This document shows positions 1-13,400 of a DNA stretch of 64,000 bases, piece by piece. The notes below the pieces were generated by a model, which was not told where the DNA came from, made no database searches, and saw only the letters and a program-made list of their open reading frames with translations. Positions within the stretch are counted from its first letter, which is position 1; every line of letters starts with the position of its first letter. Source of the stretch: Cyclina sinensis. Taxonomy: Eukaryota; Mollusca; Bivalvia; Venerida; Veneridae. The stretch is taken from contig JAAONU010000004.1 of assembly GCA_012932295.1 (NCBI GenBank), positions 30,482,304 through 30,546,303 of the forward strand, written 5' to 3'. The position numbers and the translations under genes are program-made.

Positions 1-115
1 CGTCAGTGGTGATGATGCAGCCATAACCATGTCTCGTCGGTGGTGATGATGCAACCATAACTATTTCTCGTCAGTGGTGATGATGCAACCATAACTATGT
101 CTCGTCGGTGGTGAT
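1..115. repeat. 34-bp tandem repeat, about 3.4 copies
   Basis: Units begin CGTCRGTGGTGATGATGCAR at positions 1, 35, 69 and 103, exactly 34 bp apart, with a few substitutions between copies. The array is cut by the window edge, so its full size is unknown. Short open frames across it are by-products of the period. Confidence 0.9.
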
Positions 116-1127
116 TGGAGACTGTCTCCTTCTCGCTCTGTCCTACGCAGAACGGAAATTTTGAAATTGGGAATACCAAGATCAAAGTCACAAGACCCTT
201 TGTTTTTAAAGTTGTTTCTATTCAATAATTGAAGAAAACGGGACCGACGCCTTACCTTTAAAGGACAATTTGTGATGAAGTGTAGACGCCATCTACTGGC
301 TTTCAGCTCAATGTGTTTTAGATTATACGTTACAATCTTTAACGTCATTTATTTTCATCGTTAATTTGAGAATGGCACCTTCAAATAATGCAGCGTTTTC
401 GCCTTTGGAGAAAGAAGGTTTTTTTTTGAATTAGTTGACCAAAACATACATACATTAAAGTAAGAAAATGGCAGAAATATGATAGCTCTCAAAAGCCATA
501 TATGGTTTAAATTTGCCGCGAAGTTTTGATTGCACTGCTTCATATTACTGGAGAAACGACATTAAGTTGAACACTCAAAGAAAAAATATTTAATACACTG
601 CACCCGAAATAATAAGGTATACCAAGTTTTACTTCCTTTTTTGAAAAAGAACAACCGACTAGTAGAAAGGTCACAGTATAAAATAATACAATTTCTATAA
701 TTTGCTGTCATCTTCATAGATACAATGAAAACAGTATGACCGTAGTTTATGTTGAACGCCTAAATATTTCTTTAACGGTGATTATTAGATAAAAATGTAC
801 GCAAAATATTTATTTATCGTTGGATGAAGACAGTGATTTCTTTGTGCACAAGAATAGGCATTTATTCAGAATGTGACGGCATAACTGTCTACTTCGAAAT
901 GCGTTATTACACAATGGGGTTCACCGCTGTCGAGCCCGATAAATGGTTTTTTTAGTTTCGGTAAAATCAATTCATGAAATCGTTGATATCTAATTATGTT
1001 TATCTATAAACCATATTTTAAGACGCTAAAACAGTTTAAACATATTTAAAGCAGAAGAGTTTCAGTGTAGATCCACAACAGTAAACGAATAAAAAACTAG
1101 AAATGGGTTTTTGATTGAACAAAAACA
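116..1127. other. No gene recognised
   Basis: About 1 kb of AT-rich sequence with only short, low-complexity open frames and no recognisable domain, splice-consistent exon or RNA gene. Confidence 0.6.
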
Positions 1128-1720
1128 TATGTCTCCCCCCAGCCAGTTGCTGCAGGCAGTACTGAGTCAGACGATTGTAAAATTTGACATTTAACCTCCA
1201 AGTGTGACCTTGACCTTGAGACACCACACCCGCAAAGTGGTTTCTGCATGTCGCCTTGATGAGGTGAACATCTGACCCAAGTTTCATAAAAATCCTTCCA
1301 GGGCTTTTGAAGATACAGAGTGGACAAGATTTTGTGGCATTTGACATTTAACCTCCAAGTGTGACCTTGATCTTGAGACACCACACCCGCAAAGTGGGTT
1401 CTGCACGTCGCCTTGATGAGGTGAACATCTGACCCAAGTTTCATAGAAATCCTTCAAGGGCTTTGGAAGATACAGAGCGGACACGATTTTGTGGCATTTG
1501 ACATTTAACCTCCAAGTGTGACCTTGACCTTGAGACACCACACCCACAAAGTAGGTTCTGCACGTCGCCTTGATGAGGTGAACATCTGACCCAAGTTTCA
1601 TAAAAATCTTTCAAGGGCTTTGGAAGATACAGAGCGAACACGATTTTGTGACGGACAGACGGACGGACGGACGGACAACCAGGGGAAAAACAATATGTCT
1701 CCCCCATTTTTGGGGTGAGA
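1128..1720 (+). mobile_element. Pearl/HINE-like element with 157-bp internal repeats
   Basis: Three internal tandem units begin TTTGACATTTAACCTCCAAG at 1183, 1340 and 1497, each 157 bp. They are followed by a GACGGACGG-type tract (about 1651-1677) and a terminal hairpin, CTCCCCC-loop-GGGGTGAG (about 1698-1718). The left boundary carries the same ATATGTCTCCCCC motif (about 1129-1140) that opens the right-end hairpin. This head / tandem core / ACGG tract / hairpin order matches bivalve Pearl elements, which are Helentron-associated and non-autonomous. Long minus-strand frames here are shadows of the repeat. Exact ends are uncertain. Confidence 0.75.
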
Positions 1721-2149
1721 AATAATTACAATAGCTTGAGTGGGGATCGAACTTACTACTTCCACCAACACAAATGAACGGAATAGGGTATTTTTCAGGG
1801 TGAAGGTACTGCATTAAGCCTTAACAACCCTTAACCTATTTACAATATTTTGCTTAGGAAATATAGGATAATTTAGGATAATTTCTTTATCAACGTCTCA
1901 CTTTCATAAAATGTATAAAACCACTTTTGAGTTGTGAGAGACGAAAACTTTAAGAAACAAATGTACGATATTTAAAGCATATATAAAATCTCTAAGATAG
2001 GCATTTCACGTAAGAAACTAAACGTAAATTTCAACCTTTAAAAAGTAAAAAAAAAAGAAAAAGACAAAAAGAGAAAACAACATTTCATTTACTCCCTTTT
2101 AACATAAAGCACTATAGAATACGTTTATAAAAGATTTTGTGTTATGAAT
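1721..2149. other. No gene recognised
   Basis: AT-rich. A short stretch at about 1738-1765 (GGGGATCGAAC) resembles a tRNA-type B box read on the minus strand and may be a SINE scrap, but no A box or body can be supported. Confidence 0.5.
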
Positions 2150-2640
2150 TTATTTATACAACTTGTTTCGCCTTCGAATAAAAATATCATGAGAGACTTT
2201 GACACTGAATCTCACAATATCGGCATTCGAAAGAATCCGCATCGACAACTACTGCCTTTTAAAATAATAACCGTCTTATTGTGTCGTATAAAGGACAAAA
2301 CAATAAAACATTGTTCGTTTTCCACTTGAACGGCACAATTAAAACAAGTCCTTTCATGTACTGCTCGGCCTTGGTTCCATTCTGTTTCTACGAGAGTATA
2401 TGCAATGAATGGCGCAACTCCACAACGGAATTTAGTTAAGGCAATTCTACTGTTTCGGTTTATGTCTATACATTTGATGTATGTCCCCGTTTTGTATTCT
2501 TGTTTAAACAATTTATATATTCTAAGTTTGTTCCCACTTGTTTCTCTAGCACCATGTCGAGCATTAATAGTCACTAACCATTTCAAAAGATATTTATTCA
2601 GCGTCTCATTTTGGATTTTTTAAATAAATTGGAACTGCAT
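2150..2640 (-). pseudogene. LINE relic, C-terminal cysteine-containing region of the ORF
   Basis: On the minus strand, 2586-2212 stays open for 124 codons and contains NKLRIYKLFKQEY, a KFRCGVAP segment and a CxxC-type motif ERTCFNCAVQVENEQCF. That order is characteristic of the region after the reverse transcriptase in several invertebrate LINE families. Recognisable sequence continues past the last in-frame codon toward 2150 in a different context with stops, and the upstream reverse transcriptase is missing. It is therefore a 5'-truncated, decayed insertion. Family assignment beyond LINE is not possible from this fragment. Confidence 0.6.
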
Positions 2641-3956
2641 ATATTTATTATAATGCATATACTTATTCTAACAATTTTCTACGACAAGATTGATATCATA
2701 TAATATAACCAATATTATTCATAATAATTAAATAATGTTATTGAGAAAATCGATCCTTTAATACTATTTGGATTGTACAAGGCACGATAACGTCAACTTT
2801 TGTCAGTTATAAAACTGGGTTTACATGTTTTTTTCAATAATATACATTAACATCGCGTCTGCCCTTCATTTCAATAAATTACTAGTCGTATATTGCGAAA
2901 GCAATCATTGTTAAACTTAGTAGGTACCTTGTTTAAAAAAATCTTGGATTTTGTCCAGCTGCATCGTTGGAAACCCACGTTGAAAAGCGAGGATTAAAAA
3001 TGCTACAAATAACAGCCATGAGCGAATTTGGATTGACTGTTGTTTGGTTTAATTGGTTGATTTTAGCTGAACGCTCCCTATCCCTCAACAGTGAATATCA
3101 TATCCGGCGGAAAGGACCAGTACTAGAATCCCATTCTCCGTTAGAAACAATCAACTTCCCCATAAATGGTAATGGTTAGTTCGAACAACAATCAGTGAAA
3201 GGTTATGTGATCTTAAGTCAGAGAATATAAACACTCAACCACGGAGACTGTGTCAAAGATCAATGTTATTCTTACTATTACACGGAGAACACGTTCAAAT
3301 TGACGACACAGAACAAGTTAAAACGGGACCCTCTAACTTTACAAAGTTTTAAACAGTTTCCGATCAATAACTCAGGCTTTACTGAACCCATATTTGTCAT
3401 ATAGCATATTTGTATTGAAAAAGACATACCAGTTGATATTTATATACTGTATACTGACAACGATCAGTGAAGATCAGGTATCATTATAGGGGGCGTCTCA
3501 AACTTATCATATATATATATATTGTACGTCCGATGGTTAAAATCTGTAGTATATGTTAATCAGAAAGAAACAAGTGTGCGCCTAACTTTAATTTTAAACT
3601 TCTCTTCACATCATATTTTTTATGATGTCCATTATTTAAGATTTTTAGTCTAGTAGAGCGCACCCTTGAGGCTAGTCCGACCGATGGTAACAAAAATGCA
3701 CCGAATGCGCTCAAGATACCGGGCAGTTCCAGCATATGCCCCGCACATGATTCGTTTCCATTACATGCACAAGACCTTCACCTGGAACGTGATGAAGAAC
3801 TGAGTCAGATTCTACATTTACACATAAAAGACTTCAGAAACATATACTTGCCCAGTGGCCGGGGACTGAACATGATCGTCGCCCAAATCAGCATAATTAA
3901 TACCCCTGTCAGAAACACGCACAAGACTCGCACCCGGATGCCCCCACAAGCTCCGC
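2641..3956. other. No gene recognised
   Basis: Intergenic, AT-rich. A segment near 3320-3420 (GGGACCCTCTAACTTTACAA and following) resembles units of the diverged tandem element at 8280-9270, so it is probably repeat-derived. A short (AT)n run lies at about 3510-3525. Confidence 0.5.
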
Positions 3957-4214
3957 TCACACAGGTATTCGCACTACCAGAAAGTCGGGGTTAATTTTTC
4001 CGTAGTCGTTTTTTTCCTCGGCAACCAGTGCCTGAAACGACGCAAGCGTTAAATGATCCACACTGTCAGAGAAAATAAAAGTATGTTCAAAATATTTACG
4101 ACAAAACAACGCCGAAAAAATGCGAGGATTGTGCATTAATTTATTAGTTCTGATGAGGTACTTGAATGATTCCAAAACTATTTTGCCTAGCGATTTTGTT
4201 TGTAACTTTGACAT
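3957..4214 (-). CDS. Possible first exon of a divergent gene (unrecognised)
   Basis: A minus-strand frame of 85 codons starts with ATG at 4214, only 39 bp from the ATG of the HEPN-STAND gene on the other strand. It is not low-complexity and not shared with any repeat in the window. A good splice donor (GTGAGC) lies in the last codons near 3959, so it could be a 5' exon, but no downstream exon could be joined to it between 1 and 3900. I recognise no domain. The alternative is chance open frame over the shared promoter. Confidence 0.25.
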   Translation of the reverse strand: MSKLQTKSLGKIVLESFKYLIRTNKLMHNPRIFSALFCRKYFEHTFIFSDSVDHLTLASFQALVAEEKNDYGKINPDFLVVRIPV

Positions 4215-4253
4215 GACCCCTTAAAACTCCGATTTAATACTCCATTTTTCAAA

Positions 4254-4456
4254 ATGGAAGGTGTTGAGGAACTAGCAAAAAGTAAGGAATATAACAACTA
4301 CAACAGTGTCAGTACATCATTAAGCTTGATTGGGATGTGTCTAGAGCCGTATACATTGCAACAACTAAAATCAGTTCACACGCAAGTTAAAAGTACACTT
4401 GCAAGCCGTAACCTTCCGATATGTACGACAAAATGCAGTGAGAAAAACCCTAAAAG
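4254..4456 (+). CDS. Exon 1 of the HEPN-STAND-ankyrin gene
   Basis: ATG at 4254 sits in a good context (CAAAATGG). The 67 complete codons encode a soluble N-terminal region ending ...SEKNPKR, then a strong donor GTATGT at 4457. The two left-over bases AG join the first base of exon 2 to make a serine codon. The function of this part alone is not recognisable; in related molluscan proteins a short exon precedes the WCxxC...WK segment seen at the start of exon 2. Confidence 0.7.
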
Positions 4457-7400
4457 GTATGTCTTTAATTTTTTTAAAAGGATGTTTACTGATTCTGCAT
4501 AATCTTTATATCTCACGTTCTGTCCAATGTTATCAAGTATGCAAAATTCCCAACAGCCGTCAGAGTTGCCTGTTTAAGTAATTAGGTTTAGTACAAAACC
4601 AAAGAGCGTTGTAGATTTTTAATATATATATATTCTGTTAAATAATACTGAGAGAAACTGACTTAAGGACCGACCGCTGTATCACCCGATTCCACTGAAT
4701 GATCAACAAAAGTTACATATGACAAGTTTACAAAAAAAAAATGAATGTCAATCGGTCCACAGTTTTCACAAACTTGATTTTGCTAGTTCTATTATTTTCA
4801 TCTACATTGCTTGATTTATCTTCTTTGGGTCTTGCAATTAATACAAATTTTAAAACCATAGATACTCTTTACCTAAAACATTCTCCATTCGTATTCAAAT
4901 GTTATAAGACATTTTGAAGAAAATATTCAGTCATATGGTTTGTTTAAGAGATTGATTTTGTCATGGGTTTATAAAAATAGTTTTTCAATACCCTTCATTT
5001 ATACAGTTGTTATAACTTCTTCAATTTTCAGAAAATAGTATAAATCAATACTGTAATAACAAAGCCCTTTTAAACACGACTTTTTTAAAAAAGAAACCTC
5101 ATTCAAAAGCTTGTGATACGATATTAAGGTATGTAATAATGATTAAACACAAAATGACAACTTTATACAGTGTTCCGTTGGAGCCATCGTATATTCGCGT
5201 TTTCGACCTCTTAGCTGACAGAGGTAAGATGCGAATTCAAGACAATACAATGCAGATATACGATAACACTATGTGAACACGCAATTACATGATGCAAATA
5301 GACTGTAAGAATCTTACTCTGGCTGCCGACCGGAATATCAGGCTCGAGGGTAACTATTTACAACGGTAACGAGGTTCTGCCGAGTTACCGCTAAACAGTT
5401 ACCGGGCCGAGAGCCAGATATTCCCATCTGTAACGACAGCCAGTGTTTGATTCTCTTTCTTGCATATTACATGTAAATCATATTTCTGGTAGAAATTACG
5501 AAAATCTAATATTTTTATTTGGCACTGTTTTCTTACAGTAGCGTATGAATTTGCAACTTTATTCATAACGGCGAAATGACGTCATCCTAAGCACGTCATT
5601 CATTTATAATATGCACCAAAATGACGTTTTTCAAAGCACGTGAATTGTCTTACACGGGGGGTGTCAGATGAGCTTGTATCCTGTCAATTATTTCATATCC
5701 GACCCGATAAAGGGGTGTCGTATAAATTTTGCTTTATACGGCACATGATATGTGATGGACTACTTTTTTTCAATGAAACATCAAATATAGCGGTCGCTAT
5801 CCGCTCATCGCATATTTTTTATACTTTTTCAATTAAAAGATGTAAACATTGTTGAAGTTAAAAGAGAATTGATCTTTTATAACTGTTTTTTTTTTCTTGC
5901 TACATTAAGTTATATTGAAATACAGCCAAATGTCGAAAACAATACTGAACGTGCATGTATATGGTTACCACAAACGCTTGTCGGGTGAATTGTGTTTATA
6001 ACCAGAAGGAAGTGATCAAATTCTTGTTATGACAAACAGAGACTACTTATAGAATAATATAAGAAGCTTACACTGGCTGCCGGTACAGAGCAGAATATCT
6101 AGCTCGAGGGTAACTGTTTACAGCGGTAACGAGGCTCTGCTTTAGCTAAATAGTTACCCGAGAGCCAGATATTCCAGTCTGTAATGACAGCCAGTGTTTG
6201 ATTCTTTTTCTTGCATGTTACATGTAATTCATTTTTCTGATGGAAATTACGAAAATCTAATATTTTTATTCGGCACTTTTTTCTTAAAGTAGCATATAAA
6301 TTTACAACTCCATTCATAACGGCGAAGTGACGTCCTAATGACGTAATTCATTCATAAAATGCGTGGAAATGAAGTCAAGGTAAAGCACGCGACTTGTCTT
6401 ACACGGGGAAGGGTCGGGGGGGGGGGGGGGGGGGTTAAGATGAGTTTTTTAAGCACCGGTGTAAACAGTAGAAAATCCTGTCTGATATGCAAGAAAAATT
6501 GAATATTTCATTTTGTAGATCTTACAATATAGTGATCATTTAAGGTAGTAAATTAATTGAAACTTTGGAACTATTTGTTTGTACCCCTGGCGTATAGCCT
6601 TAACATTTGCCTAATTTGAAACACTTTAAAGATAGATTTTCAATATTTTTAGTAAATAATTTCTAAATTCTTAGATGTGACAGGAAAAATAGAATAATAG
6701 GTTAGTGTCTTAATTGAGAAAGTTTATCTGGCTCGGCTGTGGAATTTATAATATTTTTATATAAATTCCTACCCCTTGCCAGATAAACTTTCTCAAATTA
6801 AAACACTAACCTTTTATTCTCTATTTCTAGCCCCGGTGTAAACAGTAGAAAATACCGTCTGATGTTCAAGAAAATAACTACGGAATACCGTTAGGGCCAT
6901 CGTGGTTAGACGCTATAATCCATAGGGCGACAATGCGATAGTGCGATAATGCGATGGCGACAATGCGATAATGCGATGCCGACAATGCGATAAAGCGATA
7001 GTGCGATGGCGACAATGCGATAGTCATATCGCATTGTCGCCATCGCACTATCGCGTTTTCGCATTATCGTACTGTCGTCATCGCATTATCGCACTGTCGC
7101 CATCGCATTATCGCACTGTCGCCATCGCACTATCGCACTGTCGACTATCGCCTTCCGGTACACATGCGCACATCGTTTTTTTGTATGTACTTGGACCCAC
7201 TTTTAAAAGAAACGGATTTCATTATAACTGTAACCTCTTTCAAAGTATATCTTTATAAAACCATCCATTTAATGTTTCTGCAATTGTTTTTGTTTCGTAA
7301 AAATCGCTTGTGTACATACAAAAAAAAACGATCTGCGCATGTGTACCGGAAGGCGATAGTCGACAATGCGATAGTGCGACAAGGCGATAGTGCGATAGCG

Positions 7401-10400
7401 ACAGTGCGATAATGCGATGGCGACAAGGCGATAGTGTGATGGCGACAGTGCGATAATGCGATGGCGACAGTGCGATAATGCGATGACGACAGTACGATAA
7501 TGCTAAAACGCGATAGTGCGAGGATGACAATGCGATAGTGCGATGGCGACAATACGATGATGCGATGGCGACAGTGCGATATGACTATCGCATTGTCGCC
7601 ATCGCACTATCGCGTTATCACATTGTCGCCATCGCACTATCGCATTGTCGTCATCGCATTATCGCGTTTTCGCACTGTCGCCATCGCATTATCGCACTGT
7701 CGCCATCGCATTGTCGCCCTCTGGATTATAACGTCTAACCACGATGGCCCTAACGGTATTCCGTAAATAACACACTGTTACAGTCCAATATCAGTCTCGT
7801 AATTTCGCATCGTGTTATCGTGCCCTCGAATCGTGTTATCGTAATATCGCCCAATTTTACCCTAGGGTGATGTAACGGCATTTCTATGCGATGCTACGAT
7901 AATCACGATGACAAATTTTGTTTTTAAAATCGCATCGTTTTATTATGTCACTGCATCATGAAATCTTGTTTTTGCGTCGTTTAAGCGTGTCTTAGCATCG
8001 TGTCGCTCAATTTAGTAAGAGATCTAAAACACGATGGCCCAACGGAACGCCATAGCTTTATCACTTTCAGTTTATTGTATTGTAATTTCATTAAAAAATA
8101 GAATGTAGCTCATATTAATATGCAAAACAATTGTTCTTGTCATTCCTAACAGTTTAATAAATTTTATGCTTTCTCTCAGGTCTTACGTGACTATAAAAAA
8201 ATGCCCTCTTAAGAAAGAGTGGGGGTAAAACAGGTACATTGCTTTTCCCATGTCAGTCACGATAACTTGAGATCGCAAAAACCTACATACTGGGTAGATT
8301 GGACAGCTGGTGAAGATTAATTCTTTTGTCTTAGGATCAAATGTCAAGCTCTTAGGGACATGAAGTTTGACAACAGCAATAACCTAAATATAGCTGAACA
8401 CGATGAGTAAATTATCCTAGTGTTTTATATGCTTTCGTCTACTGGGTCAAGGAAGTGCTCACCGGATTCTGCGCTTTAAAATAGTCACCGGATCAATAAA
8501 TATAAACCTTCACCGAGGAGTCTGTAACTTTACAGTATTTTAGTTGCAATTGTTTGCGGTTTTTTACCAATAGGGTTTAGAATCAAGCATACATGGGCCT
8601 GCTCTTTGAAATCTGTTTACCATCAATTACTACAGAACTACTGAATCTAGAACCACCAAACATTATAAGATACTTGGGCAAGATTAAAAGATGATTCCTT
8701 TTGATTTTTGGCATACCCGAGCAAAATTAAAGCTAACAGGGACCTGAACTTTTATATCGTTTTCAGATCAATAACTCAGTAACAGCTGTACTTAGTAGTT
8801 TCATACTCTAAATGATGGTTAGGCATGGTGAGTAGATTAACCTACCCGGATTATTTTCGCGTCCACTGGGACAAAGGTCAAGCGCTGGGCCTGCTTTATG
8901 AAAATAGTTAAAATACGAAAATACTTTCTAATTAATAGCTTAAGGGCTACTGTACACTGATCCCTCAAATGTTACACGATAATTAGGTCGGGCAAATAAA
9001 TTCTATTATTTGTTCTCGTCACAGAAAGTGTCATTTCTGGATTGTATTCTTAAACTGGTATTCAATTACTTACTCTAGAACGATTGAATCCACGAACTTC
9101 AGTTCAACTTTTTGACTAGATAAACACTACTATTCCATGCTCAACGCATTGAAGATCAAGCCCACTGGGACATGCTATTTTATAACAAGTTTATGCTCAA
9201 TTGCTTAAGAAAATATGAAACCAGGACCCTCAAACTTTACAGAGTGGATGGTAATGCTTTATGATTTTTAGTTTGCCGAAGTTTGACTATACTTTTTTAA
9301 GTTAGGCAAACATATGGCTAATACTAACGCAGTAACCGTATATTCTGAAACTGCAAGTATGTGACAATTATCTGCTTTACTGATAAAAGCTCAAATTAAA
9401 TTTTTATTTTATTTTCAGTTGGTGTCAAACATGTTTGTTATGGAAACAGGAACTTTTACCTTATTTGGCTGATCATAGAACTGAACCGAAATGGCGAAAA
9501 TTGAAGAGTTGGAAATGGCCTGAAGGTCCTGAGCACATAGCAGAGGTCTTTCTGCCTTCAAACTGGGCAACTGAAACAAATTTAAAAGATTTGTCAACAT
9601 CTATTAATGTTTGGGAGAAATGCAAAATATTCCCAAGGCATCTTCTGATGTCAATCCGTCCACTAAGAAAGTTAAGGAATGTCATGTTTCACAAATACTC
9701 AATTACACAAAAAATAACAGATGCTGACAAAAAAGACATATTCAAGAGGATCTTCAATACTTTGAAAGTTCCAGATATACAGACAAACATACATATGTAT
9801 GACGATTTACTTAAAACACTGCTTGCTGTTGAAAACCATGGAATGAAAACAAAAGAGGAAAAACTGGTGAAAGAATTAGAGGGCAAAGTAGAACAAATGC
9901 CGAGTGAGTTCAGAGACAAACATGAAAAACTGAACAAACAAATTAAAATAATTACAGCAAAAGTTGACATTATGGTACTCGCTTTCCTTGGTATCATTTT
10001 TGCTGTTTTATTGCATTATAACTTTGGCGGAAAACGTTTGCAAGAATATGAGCAAAGAGACGTTCAAGGCTACAAATATAGAAATGAAGGTAAACGATAA
10101 AATTTGTAAAACCTCATATATATTTCAATATATGTGAAATGCATTATCTCACTAATGTGGGAACTCTAATAGTATTAATGCCTACAGTACTTTTTCTTTA
10201 AAAAAAAATAAGGGTTTTACTTTTACCAACGATACAATTACTTGTAAAGTCTTTCTTTGGCCCATTGATATAGTTTTGACAAGAGCAAATCATAACAAAT
10301 GTTCCAGACGATATAAATAAAGAAAAAAATATGCTTGTACTTAGTATCGTTGGCGGAATAATGTTGTGTTCATGCGGAAAATGCGCAAAATAAAAAAGCA

Positions 10401-13400
10401 AAAAATATGGTTTGCGGTAGAAAAGACTGTTGTCAAATGACTACATTCATAGACAAAAATGAACAATTGTTAGTCATGATTCAAACTGGAACCACCTTTG
10501 TCCACAAAATGTAGTATGATCTCTGATTATGATAGTCAATGAGAACCCTAACCTGATTTACCCAAGTACAAACATAATAAACTAGTCCATTGTAATGTCA
10601 GAGAGTTTAATAAAGGTAAACGTTTTATACATGGATAGTGATGCAGTCAAAATGTATTGCGGACTGAAAGCCAATCTGTTAAGTGAACGATGTAGAATTT
10701 TAGTATTTAATTTTTTTTTAAACATGTACACCTTTATTACATATGTTTGAGGGTTAAGCAAGTGAATTTGAATAAAACTAGAGCTATCACTAAATGTGAT
10801 TAATACCCCCAAAACACCGCTACAGAACAGAGGAAGTAATCAATTTAGTAACAGAATACTTTGTAAAAAAATGAAAAAGAGTTATGGCTGTGGGCAATTA
10901 ATGATAGTTGTGGTTCTTGTACACTGTATTTCCTCTCATTGCACTTGACTTTTGTATGAAGTTGCATTGAATTCCAAAAAAAAATAGTTTTCAAGTTATT
11001 CTCCAGACAAAAAAAACTAACAAAGGGCAATAACTGTGCAAACAGTGAAGACAGAGTTTATAGCTCTTGTACATTGCACATTCACTCAATGTGCTTGACC
11101 ATTGTATGAAATTGCATTGAATTCCAACCACGAGTTTCCAAATTATATTCTGGAAAAGGAAATCCAAGGAAGGGCAATAGCTCTGCAAATAGTAAAGATG
11201 GAGTTATAGCTCTTATACAGTGCACTTTCTCTCATTGTGCTTGATTATTGTATGAAGTTGCATTGGATCCCAACCAGTAGTTTTAAAGTTATGCTCTAAA
11301 TAAAGAAAACAAACTAAGGGTAATAACCCGGGAAATAGTGAACATGGAGTTATGATTCTTGGACACTGCACTTTCTCTCATTGTGCTTGATCATTGTATG
11401 AAGTTGCATTGAATTCCAACCAGTAGTTTTCAAGTTATGCTCCGGACAAGGAAAACCAATAAAGGGCAATAACTCTGAAAATAGTGCAGATGGAGTTATG
11501 ACTTTTGGACACTGCACTTTCTCTTATTGTGCTTGACCACTGTATGAAGTTGCATTGAATTTCAACCAGTAGTTTTCAAGTTATGCTCCGGAATAGGAAA
11601 ACCAATAAAGGGCAATAACTCTGAAAATAGAGAAGATGAATTTATGTTTCTTGGACACTGCACTTTCTCTTATTGTGCTTGACCACTGTATGAAGTTGCA
11701 TTGAATTTCAACCAGTAGTTTTCAAGTTATGCTCCGGACAAAAAAATCAATAAAGGGCAATAACTCTGAAAATAGTAAAGATGGAGTTATGACTCTTAAA
11801 CACTGCACTTTCTTTCATTGTGATTGACCACTGTGTAAAATTGCAATGAATTCCACCCAGTAGTTTTCAAGTTTTGCTCCATACAAAGGAAAACAAACAA
11901 AGGGCAATAACTCTTAAAACAGTAAAGACGGAGTTATGATTCTTGGACATTGCACTTCCACTCATTGTGCTTGACCATTGTGTGAAGTTACACTGAATTC
12001 CAACCAGTAGTTTTCAAGTTATGCTCCAGGCAAGGACAACCAGTAAAGGGCAATAACTCTGAAAATAGTGAAGATGGAGCTATGACTCTTAAACAGTGCA
12101 CTTTCTCTCATTGTGCTTGACCATTTTATGAAGTTACATTGAATTTCAACCAGTAGTTTTCAAGTTATGCTTCGGACAAGGTACACCAAGTTATGCTCCA
12201 GACAAGGAAAACCAATAAAGGGCAATAACTCTGAAAATAGTAAAGATAGAGTTATGATTCTTGGACATTGCACTTTCTCTCATTGTGCTTGACATTTGTA
12301 TGAAGTTGCACTGAATTCCAACTAGTAGTTTTTGAGTTATGCTCCGGACAAGGTTAACCAATAAAGGGCAATAACTTTGAAAATAAAGATGGAGTTATGT
12401 TTCTTGGACACTGCACTTTCTCTCATTGTACTTGACAATTTTATGAAGTTGCATTAAATTCCAATCAGTAATTTTTTAGTTATGCCCCGGACAAAGTACA
12501 CCCGACCGACCGACTGACCAACCACTGGGTGACTCCTATATACCCCCAAACTTTGTTTTGGGGGTATAAATAACCACGTGCATAAAAAAATATATATAAT
12601 ACTGTACCTTAAGGCAAGGCCTGCCAGAACAATACATTATGCTGAGACTATTAACAAAGGTCATTACAAAGGTCATTAAAATCTACTCTTGTTACCAAAG
12701 AAATTGTTTGTAGAGTTGTTGATCGGACAGTAAGTAACATAACGTTATTTCGTTCTGTCGCAATTTTAAAAATTGGAAGTTTCGTAATGGGGCGCGCGAC
12801 AGAACGAAATAACGCATTTTTAAAGATTGGAAGTTTCGTTTTGGCGCGCGCGAAAGAACGAAACAACGACAATTAAAATGTTTCGATTTTTCGTATTGGC
12901 GCGCGCGACAGAACGAAAAGACGACATTAAACTGACACCGCGCGCACGACAAGACGAGATTCTGAGTATCGTTTTGTTGCGTTCATAGTGTCATTGTTTC
13001 GTTGTGTCGCGCGCGCTATTTATCGTTGTACCGTTGTGTCGCGCGCGCCAAAACGAAACTTCGAAACTATAAAATGTCGTTGTTTCGTACTGGCGCGCGC
13101 GACAGAACGAAACAACGAAATGTCCGAAATCAGCCACCATACAAAAGAGCAAGGATTTAAAACTTACATAATTTAGTCTTCTAGTTTGTTTTTGTCTCTT
13201 TGTTTCTTAGTTTGTTTATCTTTTTCTTTTATCTTATCTTTTTTTCTTTCTCTTTAAGTTATTAATAGTGCTATCCTTGAAATATAAATGCATAATAAAA
13301 CGAACGGACAAACAAATGAAGTTTGCCTCCTGTCCAGCTGGCAGCTTTTCTGCGCTATAAAGACTATTTTTTATTAAATGTACGCTTTTATTATTTTGGT

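Noticed and set aside
1036..1707. Minus-strand frames with FYETWVRCSPHQGD
   Set aside because: They repeat every 157 bp and simply read the tandem core of a Pearl-like element.
6971..7738. Overlapping open frames rich in HYRTVAIALSHCRHRI on both strands
   Set aside because: They translate the 22-bp subrepeat of a foldback element in every frame; the amino-acid periodicity follows the DNA repeat.
6890..7740. Possible CRISPR array because of short regularly spaced repeats
   Set aside because: There are no unique spacers; the units abut, are mirrored across the element and have terminal inverted repeats with a target duplication in a eukaryotic intron.
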